Positions 8,349 to 16,238 are shown, numbered from the stretch's first letter. The stretch: 28,957 nt of DNA from an uncultured Clostridium sp. (GCA_900557045.1 USQY01000019.1:1-28957), one strand, 5' to 3'. Translations and numbers: made by a program. Notes: generated by a model not told the origin, from the sequence alone.

Positions 8349-8960
8349 TTATATATATAACCTTTTATTATATATATATTCTATAACCTTTTCATCAAGA
8401 AAATCCTTAACACATTCTAACTTTTTTTGTTGCTTAATAATTTTTCTTATTTGAGTAGAATTAACTTTTAATTCTTTTTCGTACATTATATCTTTAATAT
8501 TTAATACATATATTCTATTATATAGAGTTTTATTGTTTTCTAATATATTTGTTACATTTATATTATCTCTTTCAACCACTATTATATTATAGTTTTTAAT
8601 TAATTCACTTGCATTTTTCCAAGTTAATATATTACTAAAATTATCTGCTCCCATTACAAAAAACAATTCATCATTTATATATTTTTTTTCTATTTTTTTA
8701 AATATATCTATAGCTTTTAAATTTCTTGTTTCATTTATTGTAATATCTGAAACCAAAATATTTTCTTTATTTTCACACATTTTTTTTAACATATCATATC
8801 TATATCTAACATCAATTAATTCATTTTTCACATAATAATTTCCGACAGGAACAAAATAAAATTCATCCATATTTAGGTGTTTTAATACAGTTTTAGCTAT
8901 TTCATAGTGTATTTTATTAGGTGGATTAAAACTTCCTCCAAAAAAAGCAATTTTACTCAT
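8349..8960 (-). CDS. nadD: NadD-like nucleotidyltransferase with a degenerate HxGH motif
   Basis: The fold is that of nicotinate-mononucleotide adenylyltransferase. It has FFGGSFNPP at residues 6-14, FVPVGNYYVKN (about 36-46), the segment LFFVMGADNFSNILTWKNAS (about 97-116) and the C-terminal VNSTQIRKII (166-175), equivalent to the ISSTxIR phosphate-binding motif. The usual HxGH after FxPP is here N-K-I-H (residues 15-18), so the first catalytic His and the Gly are missing. It may be a substrate-shifted paralogue rather than the housekeeping NadD. It is a single gene with AAGAAGGATAA before the ATG and is not in the usual obg-yhbY-nadD context. The family is secure, the reaction is not. Confidence 0.7.
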   Translation of the reverse strand: MSKIAFFGGSFNPPNKIHYEIAKTVLKHLNMDEFYFVPVGNYYVKNELIDVRYRYDMLKKMCENKENILVSDITINETRNLKAIDIFKKIEKKYINDELFFVMGADNFSNILTWKNASELIKNYNIIVVERDNINVTNILENNKTLYNRIYVLNIKDIMYEKELKVNSTQIRKIIKQQKKLECVKDFLDEKVIEYIYNKRLYI

Positions 8961-9006
8961 TATTTATCCTTCTTTTATATTTTCATATATTATATTAGCT
9001 ACTAAT

Positions 9007-9038
9007 AAAAAAGCAGAGGCAAAACCTCCACTTTTTAT
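9007..9038 (-). terminator. Intrinsic terminator of the ylxM-to-rplS operon
   Basis: On the minus strand AAAAAGTGGAGG and CCTCTGCTTTTTT pair through a 5-nt loop with two G-T wobbles. The structure ends in a T-run a few bases after the rplS stop codon. Confidence 0.8.
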
Positions 9039-9045
9039 TTACAAA

Positions 9046-9540
9046 TTACTCTGCATCTTTAACTTCTGTAGTTGTTTCTTCTGTAACTGTATCAACAACT
9101 TCTTCAACAACAGGGGCTTCTGTTTCAATAGATGGAGCCTCTTCTGGAGCTTCAACAATTTCTTCTTTAATAGTAATTTCTTTATTTTCAATTCTTGCTC
9201 CAATATCTTCTTTAGTTTTAGCAGATTTACCAACTCTATCTCTTAAGTAATATAATTTAGCTCTTCTTGCTTTACCTACTCTAACTAATTCAACTTTTTC
9301 AACCATTGGTGAATGTACTAAAAAAGTTTTTTCAACACCAACACCATAAGCTACTCTTCTTACAGTAAATGTTGCGTTTACTCCTCCACCTTGTTTTTTA
9401 ATTATTATTCCTTCGAATACTTGGATTCTTTCTCTATTTCCTTCCTTGATTCTTTGGTGAACTTTAACAGTATCTCCAACTTTTAAGGCAGGAATTTTAT
9501 TTTTCATTTGCTCGTGTTCAATAGATTTTATGATATCCAT
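9046..9540 (-). CDS. rplS: 50S ribosomal protein L19 with acidic C-terminal extension
   Basis: Residues 1-115 are a standard L19, with KVGDTVKVHQRIKEGNRERI, the signature VEKVELVRVGKARRAKLYYL and RDRVGKSAK. L19 lies at the 30S-50S interface. Bacterial L19 usually ends there, but this protein continues for about 50 residues. The tail is almost entirely Glu, Thr, Val, Ala and Ile (for example EEIVEAPEEAPSIETEAPVV), so it is acidic and probably disordered. No stop or frameshift separates the tail from the core, so it is a genuine extension in this sequence. The ATG has AAAGGAGGAG upstream. It is the last gene of the operon, 73 nt after trmD. Confidence 0.95.
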   Translation of the reverse strand: MDIIKSIEHEQMKNKIPALKVGDTVKVHQRIKEGNRERIQVFEGIIIKKQGGGVNATFTVRRVAYGVGVEKTFLVHSPMVEKVELVRVGKARRAKLYYLRDRVGKSAKTKEDIGARIENKEITIKEEIVEAPEEAPSIETEAPVVEEVVDTVTEETTTEVKDAE

Positions 9541-9613
9541 CGATATTCTCCTCCTTTATTATTTTTTAATTTTATAGGACTTTTTAGGTTCTGCTCAAGG
9601 GTATCCTTCTCCC

Positions 9614-10276
9614 TTATTTTAAAAGATCTGGTCTTTTTTTATAAGTATTTTCCAAAGATTTTTCTTTTCTCCATTTGCGAATATTTTCATGATGTCCTGA
9701 TAATAATACATCAGGAACTTTTTCGCCATTAAATACTTCTGGTCTTGTATATTGTGGATATTCCAATAAATTATTTGAAAAAGATTCCTCAGAAGTTGAT
9801 TCTGAGCTAATCACTCCTTCAACATATCTACTAACAGAATCTATAAGTACCATTGCTGGAAGTTCTCCACCTGTTAATACATAATCACCTATTGAAATTT
9901 CTTCATCTACAATTTCATCTAATACTCTTTGGTCTATTCCTTCATAATGTCCGCATAATAAAATTAAATGTTTTTCTTTGCTTAAACTTACAACTTTTTT
10001 CTGATTTAATACTGTTCCTTGTGGAGACATATATATAACTTTTGCATTTTCATCTTTTACTGATAAATATGCGTCATATACAATATCTGGTCTGATAACC
10101 ATTCCAGCTCCTCCGCCATATGGAGTATCATCTACTTTTTTATGTTTGTCTTTTGAAAAATCTCTAATATTTACTAAATTAATATCTATCAAATCATTTT
10201 CAATTGCCTTTCCTATAATGCTTTGTTTAATAGAATTAAACATTTCAGGAAAAAGTGTTAAAACATCAAATTTCAT
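9614..10276 (-). CDS. trmD: tRNA (guanine-N1-)-methyltransferase TrmD
   Basis: TrmD is the SPOUT enzyme that methylates G37 at N1 in tRNAs with G36, preventing frameshifting. Visible signatures are FDVLTLFPEMF at the start, DDTPYGGGAGMV (about 50-61), LLCGHYEGIDQRV and ISIGDYVLTGGELPAMVLID, which form the trefoil-knot SAM site with the catalytic Asp region. The C-terminal tRNA-binding domain includes PQYTRPEVFNGEKVPDVLLS. At 220 residues it is slightly short but complete. It lies between rimM and rplS as in most Firmicutes. Since m1G37 is a reading-frame guard, its presence matters when weighing the frameshifted genes elsewhere in this window. Confidence 0.96.
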   Translation of the reverse strand: MKFDVLTLFPEMFNSIKQSIIGKAIENDLIDINLVNIRDFSKDKHKKVDDTPYGGGAGMVIRPDIVYDAYLSVKDENAKVIYMSPQGTVLNQKKVVSLSKEKHLILLCGHYEGIDQRVLDEIVDEEISIGDYVLTGGELPAMVLIDSVSRYVEGVISSESTSEESFSNNLLEYPQYTRPEVFNGEKVPDVLLSGHHENIRKWRKEKSLENTYKKRPDLLK

Positions 10277-10302
10277 TTTTACTCCAGCATTCCTTTCTAC
10301 AT

Positions 10303-10809
10303 TTATATTAAACCATCTAATAAATGAACTGTAACTATTTGTTTTTCTATATCTATATCTAAAATAACTTCTTTGATATTTGGTAAAAGTATTTGTTTAC
10401 CAAGTTCATCTTTTACTACATAAATATCATTGCTTCCTGTATTATAAATGTCATCTACTTTTCCAAGTAATTTTCCATCATCTGTAATAACATCTGAACC
10501 TATAATATCTGCAATAAAATATGTATCTTTAGGAAGTTTTCTAGCATCTTTTCTGTGAATTTTTAAATAACAACCTTTGTATTTTTCAGCCATATTTAAA
10601 TCATCAATATTTTTAAATTTAATAAGTAACATATTTTTTTGATATTTTACTTCTTCAATTTCATATTCTAGTAATTGTTTATTTTTTACTATATATATTG
10701 ATTTTAATTCTTCAAATCTTTCTAAATCATCTGTAAAAGGATTAACTTTAACTTGACCTTTTACACCATGAGTATTTACGATTTGTCCAATTTCAAAATA
10801 TTCTTGCAT
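10303..10809 (-). CDS. rimM: 16S rRNA processing / 30S maturation factor RimM
   Basis: The 168-residue protein has the RimM N-domain (FEIGQIVNTHGVKGQVKVNPFTDD, residues 5-28, with the diagnostic THGVKGQV). It also has the C-terminal PRC-barrel (DDGKLLGKVDDIYNTGSNDI followed by LLPNIKEVI). RimM binds S19 and helps 30S head assembly. It lies in the conserved order khpA-rimM-trmD with gaps under 35 nt, so it is co-transcribed with ffh and rpsP. Confidence 0.95.
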   Translation of the reverse strand: MQEYFEIGQIVNTHGVKGQVKVNPFTDDLERFEELKSIYIVKNKQLLEYEIEEVKYQKNMLLIKFKNIDDLNMAEKYKGCYLKIHRKDARKLPKDTYFIADIIGSDVITDDGKLLGKVDDIYNTGSNDIYVVKDELGKQILLPNIKEVILDIDIEKQIVTVHLLDGLI

Positions 10810-10839
10810 ATATAACCTCTTTTTCTATATTTTTTGCTA

Positions 10840-11070
10840 TTATTCTACAAATTCAACATTAACTTTCTTGCCTTCTTTAGCACCTACAGATTTCATAACA
10901 GTTCTAATTGATTTTGCTACCCTACCTTGTCTTCCAATAACTTTTCCCATATCATCTGAAGAAACTTTAACTTTAAAATCAACTATTTTATTATTAACAT
11001 TTTCTTCAATTGATATATCATTTTTATTATCTACAAGATTTGATATAATCATTTCTAATACATTTTTCAT
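10840..11070 (-). CDS. khpA: KH-domain RNA-binding protein KhpA (YlqC)
   Basis: The 76-residue protein is a single type-II KH domain. The RNA-binding GxxG loop falls in KVIGRQGRVAKSIRTVMKS (about residues 43-61). In Gram-positives KhpA pairs with KhpB/Jag and affects RNA stability and cell elongation. Its position between rpsP and rimM is the conserved one. The start is an ATG preceded by GGGGGTATT. Confidence 0.93.
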   Translation of the reverse strand: MKNVLEMIISNLVDNKNDISIEENVNNKIVDFKVKVSSDDMGKVIGRQGRVAKSIRTVMKSVGAKEGKKVNVEFVE

Positions 11071-11158
11071 AATAATACCCCCATTTTGTGGTTTTTCCTA
11101 ACACAAAAGTGTGTTATGCATGTGTTTTCACACTATACCCCTTATTATAAGGATATAA

Positions 11159-11395
11159 TTATTTTGCAGCTTTTTCTATTAAAGCTTTAACTGTATCAGT
11201 TGGTTTTGCACCATTTTTTATCCATTTTTCTACTTTTTCATTGTCTAAAACAATAGTAGCTGGATTTGTCATTGGATCATAAGAACCAATTTTTTCAACT
11301 ATTTTACCATCTCTTGGGCATCTTGAATCTGCAACAACTATATGATAAAATGGAGCTTTTTTAGCACCTTGTCTTTGTAATCTAATTTTTACCAT
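11159..11395 (-). CDS. rpsP: 30S ribosomal protein S16
   Basis: MVKIRLQRQGAKKAPFYHIV at the N-terminus, followed by VADSRCPRDGKIVEKIGSYDP, is a textbook S16. The frame is open six codons further upstream to a TTG. I chose the ATG at 11395 because GGGAGGTG lies 7 nt before it and the family begins with M-(V/A)-K-I-R-L. The protein is 78 residues. It follows ffh by 69 nt in the same operon. The 88-nt gap before khpA contains a short GTGTG/CACAC inverted repeat that could modulate read-through. Confidence 0.96.
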   Translation of the reverse strand: MVKIRLQRQGAKKAPFYHIVVADSRCPRDGKIVEKIGSYDPMTNPATIVLDNEKVEKWIKNGAKPTDTVKALIEKAAK

Positions 11396-11464
11396 TTTTT
11401 TCACCTCCCACAAATTTGAAACTTTAATTTATTTAGAAACTAATTTAGTATTAGTCACCATTTG

Positions 11465-12814
11465 CTAAAATTTAAGGTCATTAGGATTGAATCCTTTCAT
11501 ATTTTTCATCATATTCCTCATACCTTTTTCAGATTTCATCTTTTTCATCATTGTTTGTGTAACTTCAAAAGTTTTCATAAATTGATTAATTTGTTGTACT
11601 GTAGTTCCACTTCCATTTGCAATTCTTATTCTTCTACTTCCATTTAGTATTTTCGGATTTTTTCTTTCCTTATCTGTCATTGAAGAAATAATTGCTTCTA
11701 TTCTAATAAGTTCTTTATCATCAACTTTTACATCTTTTAAATTTCCCATTCCAGGAATCATTTTTAAAATTGATGAAAAAGATCCCATTTTTTTAATTTG
11801 TTTTAATTGTGCTAAATAATCATTTAAATCAAACTCACCTTTACGTAGTTGTTTTTCTAACTTTTCTGCTTCCTCTTCACTAAATGTTTCTTCAGCTTTT
11901 TCTATAATTGAAAGAACATCGCCCATTCCTAAAATTCTTTGTGCCATTCTATCTGGATGAAATTCTTCTATATCACTTAATTTTTCACCAGTTGCTGCAA
12001 ATTTAATTGGTTTTCCAGTAACTTTTTTAACTGATAATGCAGCACCACCACGAGTATCACCATCTAGTTTTGTTAAAACTACACCATCAATTCCTAAATT
12101 TTCATTAAATGATGTTGCAACATTTACTGCATCTTGACCTGTCATTGAATCTACTACTAATAAGATTTCATGTGGTTTACTACTTGCTTTTAGATTTTTT
12201 AATTCTTGCATCAATTCTTCATCTATATGTAAACGTCCTGCTGTATCTAGAATTATTACATCATTTAACTTACTAATTGCAACATTATAAGCTTGTTTTG
12301 CAATTTGAACAACATCTTTTGTTGATTCATTTGCATAAACCGGTATATTCAACTGATTTCCAACAACTTGTAATTGTTTTATAGCAGCTGGCCTATACAC
12401 ATCACATGCAACTAGTAATGGCTTTTTACCTTGTTTTCTTAATAAATTAGCAAGTTTACCTGCAGTTGTTGTTTTACCTGAACCCTGTAAACCTACCAAC
12501 ATAATTACAGTTGGTGGATTTGGTGTAAAATTAATTCTACTTTCTGTTCCACCTAGTAATTCAACTAATTCATCCTTTACAATTTTAATAACTTGTTGTC
12601 CTGGTGTTAATGACTTTAACACATCTTGCCCCAAAGCCTTTTCTTGTATAGTTGAAATAAATTCTTTTACTATTTTATAGTTAACATCTGCTTCAAGTAA
12701 TGCAAGTTTTACTTCTCTTAACATTTCTTTCAAATCAGATTCTGTAATTCTAGCTTTACCTTTTAATTTTCTTGTAAACTCTTGTAATTTTGAAGATAAT
12801 CCCTCAAATGCCAT
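11465..12814 (-). CDS. ffh: Signal recognition particle protein Ffh (SRP54)
   Basis: Ffh is the SRP GTPase that targets nascent membrane proteins to FtsY and SecYEG. The N-domain helices (MAFEGLSSKLQEFTRKLKGK) lead into the G-domain. This has G1 GLQGSGKTTTAGKLA (about 107-121), CDVYRPAAIKQL, DTAGRLHIDEELM and TKLDGDTRGGAALS. The methionine-rich M-domain starts near residue 325 and includes PGMGNLKDVKV, and MTDKERKNPKILNGSRRIRI, the RNA-contact region, and ends FNPNDLKF. Length is 449 residues. It lies between ylxM and rpsP. AAGGAGGA precedes the ATG. Confidence 0.97.
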   Translation of the reverse strand: MAFEGLSSKLQEFTRKLKGKARITESDLKEMLREVKLALLEADVNYKIVKEFISTIQEKALGQDVLKSLTPGQQVIKIVKDELVELLGGTESRINFTPNPPTVIMLVGLQGSGKTTTAGKLANLLRKQGKKPLLVACDVYRPAAIKQLQVVGNQLNIPVYANESTKDVVQIAKQAYNVAISKLNDVIILDTAGRLHIDEELMQELKNLKASSKPHEILLVVDSMTGQDAVNVATSFNENLGIDGVVLTKLDGDTRGGAALSVKKVTGKPIKFAATGEKLSDIEEFHPDRMAQRILGMGDVLSIIEKAEETFSEEEAEKLEKQLRKGEFDLNDYLAQLKQIKKMGSFSSILKMIPGMGNLKDVKVDDKELIRIEAIISSMTDKERKNPKILNGSRRIRIANGSGTTVQQINQFMKTFEVTQTMMKKMKSEKGMRNMMKNMKGFNPNDLKF

Positions 12815-12865
12815 ATTGGATTCCTCCTTATATTAGTCATTGTTATTTTAGTATTCTTATTGTTC

Positions 12866-12950
12866 TTATGAAATTTGTTATTATATTAAATTTACTATTC
12901 TCATGAAATTTGTTATTCCATGAAATTTATTATTCTCATAAAATTTGCTT
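12866..12950. repeat. 35-nt tandem repeat built of two half-units, between ylxM and ffh
   Basis: The hexamer AAATTT recurs at 12871, 12888, 12906, 12923 and 12941, spacings of 17, 18, 17 and 18 nt. Each is followed by a variant of (G/A)TTATTC and then (C)ATG. Two and a half copies of a 35-nt unit result. The array overlaps the last codons of ylxM and fills most of the gap to ffh. Confidence 0.75.
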
Positions 12951-13349
12951 TATTTGTTTTTCTATAAATTGAATATTTCTTACTATTTCATTAGAATTTT
13001 TTAATATTTCTTTTTTATTAAAACCTTTTCCATCTCTAGAATTAGCATTTTTGTCAATTTCATTTAAATACTTTACAATACAATTTAAATGTTCTTGAAC
13101 ATTTGCAAAAACTTTTTCTTCTTCTAGACTTTTGTTCATAAACCCTATGTTCTTTTCTAATTCATACAGTTTAATTTCTGATTTTTTAATAATATCTCTA
13201 ACTGCTTGCCTAGTTATATCATTATTTTCCGCAATTTCTGAAAGTGATAAATCATTATTATAATAATCTGTTATAATTTCATATTGTTTTTCAGTCAATA
13301 CTTTCCCATATATTTGGCATAGCATACTTATTTCAACATTTTTCTCCAT
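12936..13349 (-). CDS. ylxM: YlxM/p13-like HTH regulator of SRP operon
   Basis: The 137-residue protein starts with the sigma-70 region-4-like helix-turn-helix typical of YlxM: LTEKQYEIITDYYNNDLSLSE, then IAENNDITRQAVRDIIKKSE (about residues 37-56). A coiled-coil-like tail rich in Lys, Glu, Asn and Ile follows and is longer and less conserved. YlxM genes almost always lie directly upstream of ffh, as here, and the protein stimulates SRP GTPase activity in some streptococci. The ATG has AAAGGGTAG upstream. The stop is followed at once by the 35-nt repeat array. Confidence 0.9.
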   Translation of the reverse strand: MEKNVEISMLCQIYGKVLTEKQYEIITDYYNNDLSLSEIAENNDITRQAVRDIIKKSEIKLYELEKNIGFMNKSLEEEKVFANVQEHLNCIVKYLNEIDKNANSRDGKGFNKKEILKNSNEIVRNIQFIEKQIKQIL

Positions 13350-13392
13350 AATTCTACCCTTTCAATCTGCATTATTTTTGTAATGCTATATT

Positions 13393-13421
13393 ACTTTACA
13401 CTATTTTTATTGATTTGTCAA
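13393..13421 (-). promoter_or_regulatory. SigA-type promoter of the ylxM-ffh operon
   Basis: On the minus strand a perfect TTGACA (13421-13416) and TAAAGT (13398-13393) are 17 nt apart, about 45 nt before the ylxM ATG. Confidence 0.6.
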
Positions 13422-13518
13422 GGGTTTTACACAAAAAATACTTTTCTTTTTACAAAAATACGATTTACTTTTACTTTACAAAATTGTGTTTAACTTTTCA
13501 CTTGATGCCTTTTTACAA

Positions 13519-13556
13519 AAAAATACCTTCTTTTGCTATAAAAGAAAGCATTTTTT
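13519..13556 (-). terminator. Intrinsic terminator of the DUF4190 gene
   Basis: On the minus strand AATGCTTTCTTTT and AAAAGAAGGTATT pair (with G-T wobbles) around ATAGC, followed by a seven-T run. It begins 8 nt after the stop of the gene at 13564. Confidence 0.8.
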
Positions 13557-13563
13557 ATCTAAT

Positions 13564-13836
13564 TTAGAAAATTCCTAATTGTTTATAAATAGTTGGTAAA
13601 GCAATTGCAACTAATACTACATCTATTATTCCTAATATTAATCCAAATATTGCCATCCATCTACATTTTTGTGTTTCAGGTTTAAATTTTGCAATTCCTA
13701 AAATACCTGTAACAACTGCTGCTATTCCACAAGGGATACCTCCAATTATTAACCCTACTAAAGAACAAATAAAACTAGCCAATGCAGGTCCACTAATCTT
13801 CTTTACTACTGGTGTTTGCTCATTATTTTCTTCCAT
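13564..13836 (-). CDS. Small DUF4190-type membrane protein
   Basis: The 90-residue protein has a short hydrophilic N-terminus and two hydrophobic segments (about 17-48 and 61-81) linked by FKPETQKCRWMAIFGLILG. The phrases SGPALASFICSLVGLIIGGI and GILGIAKF match the DUF4190 pattern, a family found widely in Gram-positives with no settled function. AAAGGAG precedes the ATG. It has its own promoter (13870-13898) and terminator, so it is a single-gene unit. Confidence 0.8.
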   Translation of the reverse strand: MEENNEQTPVVKKISGPALASFICSLVGLIIGGIPCGIAAVVTGILGIAKFKPETQKCRWMAIFGLILGIIDVVLVAIALPTIYKQLGIF

Positions 13837-13869
13837 TTCAATACTCCTTTCACTATATATTATAATTAT

Positions 13870-13898
13870 ATTTTAACATTTCCACACAAATATATCAA
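13870..13898 (-). promoter_or_regulatory. SigA-type promoter of the DUF4190 gene
   Basis: On the minus strand TTGATA and TAAAAT are separated by 17 nt, about 34 nt before the start codon. Confidence 0.55.
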
Positions 13899-13952
13899 TA
13901 CATATCTTCAAAACACCTAACAAAAAAATCTCCTATTATATCATCCCCCTCA

Positions 13953-14153
13953 CTCGGAGAAAAAAATTGTTACTTTTGAAAAAGCAAAGCTCCGACCTGA
14001 GCCCCAAAACATTTAACTAAAATCATTATCGTAACAAGTCCAACCAACCCAGCATGCACTCACCGCGTTTGAAGGAGTTTGCTTTTTCAAAAGTAACAAT
14101 TTTTTTCTCTCGGTACTCCCTCAAAAAAAGTAACAAATTTTTTTCTCGGTGCC
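13953..14153. repeat. Inverted-repeat element, copy 1, plus a partial third arm
   Basis: This fills the 333-nt gap between the DUF4190 and rarA genes. The ends are long inverted repeats: GAGAAAAAAATTGTTACTTT followed by TGAAAAAGCAAA on the left, and its complement on the right ending at about 14110, over 30 bp in all. The interior contains CTCCGACCTGAGCC, CATTATCGTAA and ACCGCGTTTGAAGGA, which recur in the second copy at 19214-19380. A third, partial right arm (AAAGTAACAAATTTTTTTCT and CGG) follows at 14114-14153. There is no open frame inside. It could be a MITE-like element, a structured RNA or a large bidirectional terminator. Confidence 0.75.
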
Positions 14154-14169
14154 ACCACAAAAACAAAAA

Positions 14170-15405
14170 TCACAAATCCTCCTCCACATAATACCTCGTT
14201 CCAACCATCACATCCGGCAAATACTGCTGTTCCACATAATGCCCTGGATAATCATGCGGATACTTATACCCAACCCCATATCCATCTTTCGCCATTCCAT
14301 CAGTCACAGCATTCCTTATATGCATTGGAACTTCCCCAGTATCCTTATTAGCAACATCTTCCAAAGCCTTATTAATTCCCATATAAGCCGCATTAGACTT
14401 TGGTGATTTAGCATTATACACAGCCGCTTCTGCCAAAATAATTCTCGCCTCAGGCATACCAACCATATGAACCGCTTGCATTGCAGAATTTGCAACTACC
14501 AAAGCATTTGGATTTGCCATTCCCACATCCTCAGCTGCAGAAATTACAATTCTTCTAGCTAAAAACATCGGATCTTCTCCACCATTTATTGCCCTTGCTA
14601 AATAGAACAATGTTGCATCAGCATCACTTCCACGCATTGACTTTATAAACGCACTTATATTATCATAGTGACTATCACCATTTTTATCAAAAATCGCTTT
14701 CCTATTTTGAACACTATCTTTTGCAATTTCATTTGTAATATGTATACAGCCATCTGAATCCATTTGAGTTGTTAATACTGCTACTTCCAAACCATTCAAA
14801 GCTGTACGCACATCTCCATTTGAAACCTCTGCTATTTTCATTAATGTATCATCATCAATTTTTACATTATAATCCCATAAACCTTTTTTATCTGTTATTG
14901 ACCTTTTTAAAACCTTGTAAATGTCATTTTTATTTAATGGATTTAATTTAAAAACCATAGACCTTGAAATCAAAGCCTTATTTACTTCAAAATATGGATT
15001 CTCTGTAGTTGCACCTATTAATATAACTGTACCATTTTCAACAAATGGTAATAATGCATCTTGTTGCAACTTATTAAATCTATGAATCTCATCTATAAAT
15101 AAAATACACTTTCCACTTGGATTAAACATTATATTTTTAGCTTCCTCAATAGCTGATTTTATATCAGAAACACCAGCAGTTACAGCATTTATTTTTTTAA
15201 ACTTATATTTTGTAGTATTACTTATAACTTTTGCTAAAGATGTTTTACCACATCCTGGTGGTCCCCACAAAATTATACTTGATAATCTATCTGCTTTTAT
15301 TGTTCTATAAAGAATTTTATCTTTTGCTAAAATATGTTCTTGCCCTACATAATCATCCAATGTTTCTGGTTTCATTCTATATGCCAATGGTTCATTACTA
15401 TTCAT
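14170..15405 (-). CDS. rarA: Replication-associated recombination AAA+ ATPase RarA (MgsA)
   Basis: RarA is the clamp-loader-like AAA+ protein that acts at stalled replication forks. MNSNEPLAYRMKPETLDDYV and GQEHIL precede Walker A GPPGCGKTS (residues 48-56). Then come Walker B ILFIDEIHRFNKLQQDALLP, sensor 1 GATTENPYFEVN and the C-terminal tetramerisation region with LARRIVISAAEDVGMANPNA and KSPKSNAAYMGINKALEDV. Length is 411 residues. The start is an ATG with AAGAGGAAAAA upstream, 29 nt after ruvA. Its last third, next to the repeat element, uses many G-ending codons (ATG GCG, GGG, TTG CCG, GTG), unlike the rest of the gene. Confidence 0.95.
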   Translation of the reverse strand: MNSNEPLAYRMKPETLDDYVGQEHILAKDKILYRTIKADRLSSIILWGPPGCGKTSLAKVISNTTKYKFKKINAVTAGVSDIKSAIEEAKNIMFNPSGKCILFIDEIHRFNKLQQDALLPFVENGTVILIGATTENPYFEVNKALISRSMVFKLNPLNKNDIYKVLKRSITDKKGLWDYNVKIDDDTLMKIAEVSNGDVRTALNGLEVAVLTTQMDSDGCIHITNEIAKDSVQNRKAIFDKNGDSHYDNISAFIKSMRGSDADATLFYLARAINGGEDPMFLARRIVISAAEDVGMANPNALVVANSAMQAVHMVGMPEARIILAEAAVYNAKSPKSNAAYMGINKALEDVANKDTGEVPMHIRNAVTDGMAKDGYGVGYKYPHDYPGHYVEQQYLPDVMVGTRYYVEEDL

Positions 15406-15434
15406 AGTTTTTCCTCTTCCTTTTTTAGTTATTT

Positions 15435-16040
15435 TTATCTAGATAAATAAAGTAATCCTTTTTTTATTATATCTTCTACACCTAAATCAGATTTATCAAA
15501 TCCTTCAAAAGCAACTTCTATTTCTTTTCTACTATATCCTAAAACTTGAAGTGCAGACATAGCTTCTGCAACCTTTTCTCCATCTTCTTCTTTCTTAGAA
15601 AGCATTTCCTCTAATTCATCTTTACTTGTATCATTAATAGCATTCAACTTGTCTTTTAATTCTAATATGATTCTTTGAGCAGTTTTAGGACCAATTCCAG
15701 GTAGTTTTTTCAATTTACTAACATCATCTGTAATAACTGCTAATGCAAAACTAGAAGGTGTTATATTAGATAAAATTACAATTGCAGATTTTGCGCCCAC
15801 ACCACTAACTGATAATAATAATTCAAACATTCTTAGTTCTTCATTTGTATTAAAACCATATAAACTCATATCATCTTCTCTAACTTTTAAATATGTATAT
15901 ATTTTTACTATACTCCCAATTTCACCCAATTTATCTATTGCAGTTTCAGACATAAAAATTTTATATCCTATACCACTTGTTTCCACTACAACATATTCAG
16001 CTGTTTTTATTTCTAAACTTCCTTTTATATATGCATACAT
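15435..16040 (-). CDS. ruvA: Holliday junction branch migration protein RuvA
   Basis: RuvA is the tetramer that clamps Holliday junctions and recruits RuvB. Domain I begins MYAYIKGSLEIKTAEYVVVE and continues with KIYTYLKVREDDMSLYGF. Domain II has two helix-hairpin-helix motifs, LLSVSGVGAKSAIVILSNIT and KLKKLPGIGPKTAQRIILEL. The flexible linker (DTSKDELEEMLSKKEEDG) leads to domain III, which contains ALQVLGYSRKEIEVA and binds RuvB. Length is 201 residues. The expected partner ruvB does not follow. The next gene is rarA, also an AAA+ ATPase. Confidence 0.95.
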   Translation of the reverse strand: MYAYIKGSLEIKTAEYVVVETSGIGYKIFMSETAIDKLGEIGSIVKIYTYLKVREDDMSLYGFNTNEELRMFELLLSVSGVGAKSAIVILSNITPSSFALAVITDDVSKLKKLPGIGPKTAQRIILELKDKLNAINDTSKDELEEMLSKKEEDGEKVAEAMSALQVLGYSRKEIEVAFEGFDKSDLGVEDIIKKGLLYLSR

Positions 16041-16172
16041 TATTTTTCCCCCTTTACATAGTATAATGAAATATTTTTATGATATATTAAATCTTTTATA
16101 TATTTCATTAAGTACATCTGTTTGATATTATATATTATATTTTTCCATAAATAAAGTCATAAACAAAAATAA

Positions 16173-16201
16173 TTGCTTTTTTTCTAAAGTTATACTATAA
16201 T
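16173..16201 (+). promoter_or_regulatory. SigA-type promoter of tcdA
   Basis: TTGCTT and a perfect TATAAT are separated by 17 nt, 37 nt before the ATG. It lies in the 198-nt divergent gap between ruvA and tcdA, where I see nothing else. Confidence 0.6.
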
Positions 16202-16238
16202 TTACTAATAATTTACTATAAAAGGAGATATATTTTAT

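Noticed and set aside
9039..9233. A Lys/Leu-rich minus-strand frame overlapping the rplS end
   Set aside because: It is an out-of-frame reading of the repetitive codons of the L19 acidic tail and has no start signal.
13953..14153. CRISPR array or tRNA in the repeat region
   Set aside because: There are no regularly spaced identical repeats with unique spacers and no cloverleaf. The structure is one large inverted repeat.
16041..16238. Riboswitch or small RNA in the ruvA-tcdA gap
   Set aside because: Only AT-rich sequence and a promoter for tcdA were seen, with no conserved aptamer-like structure.
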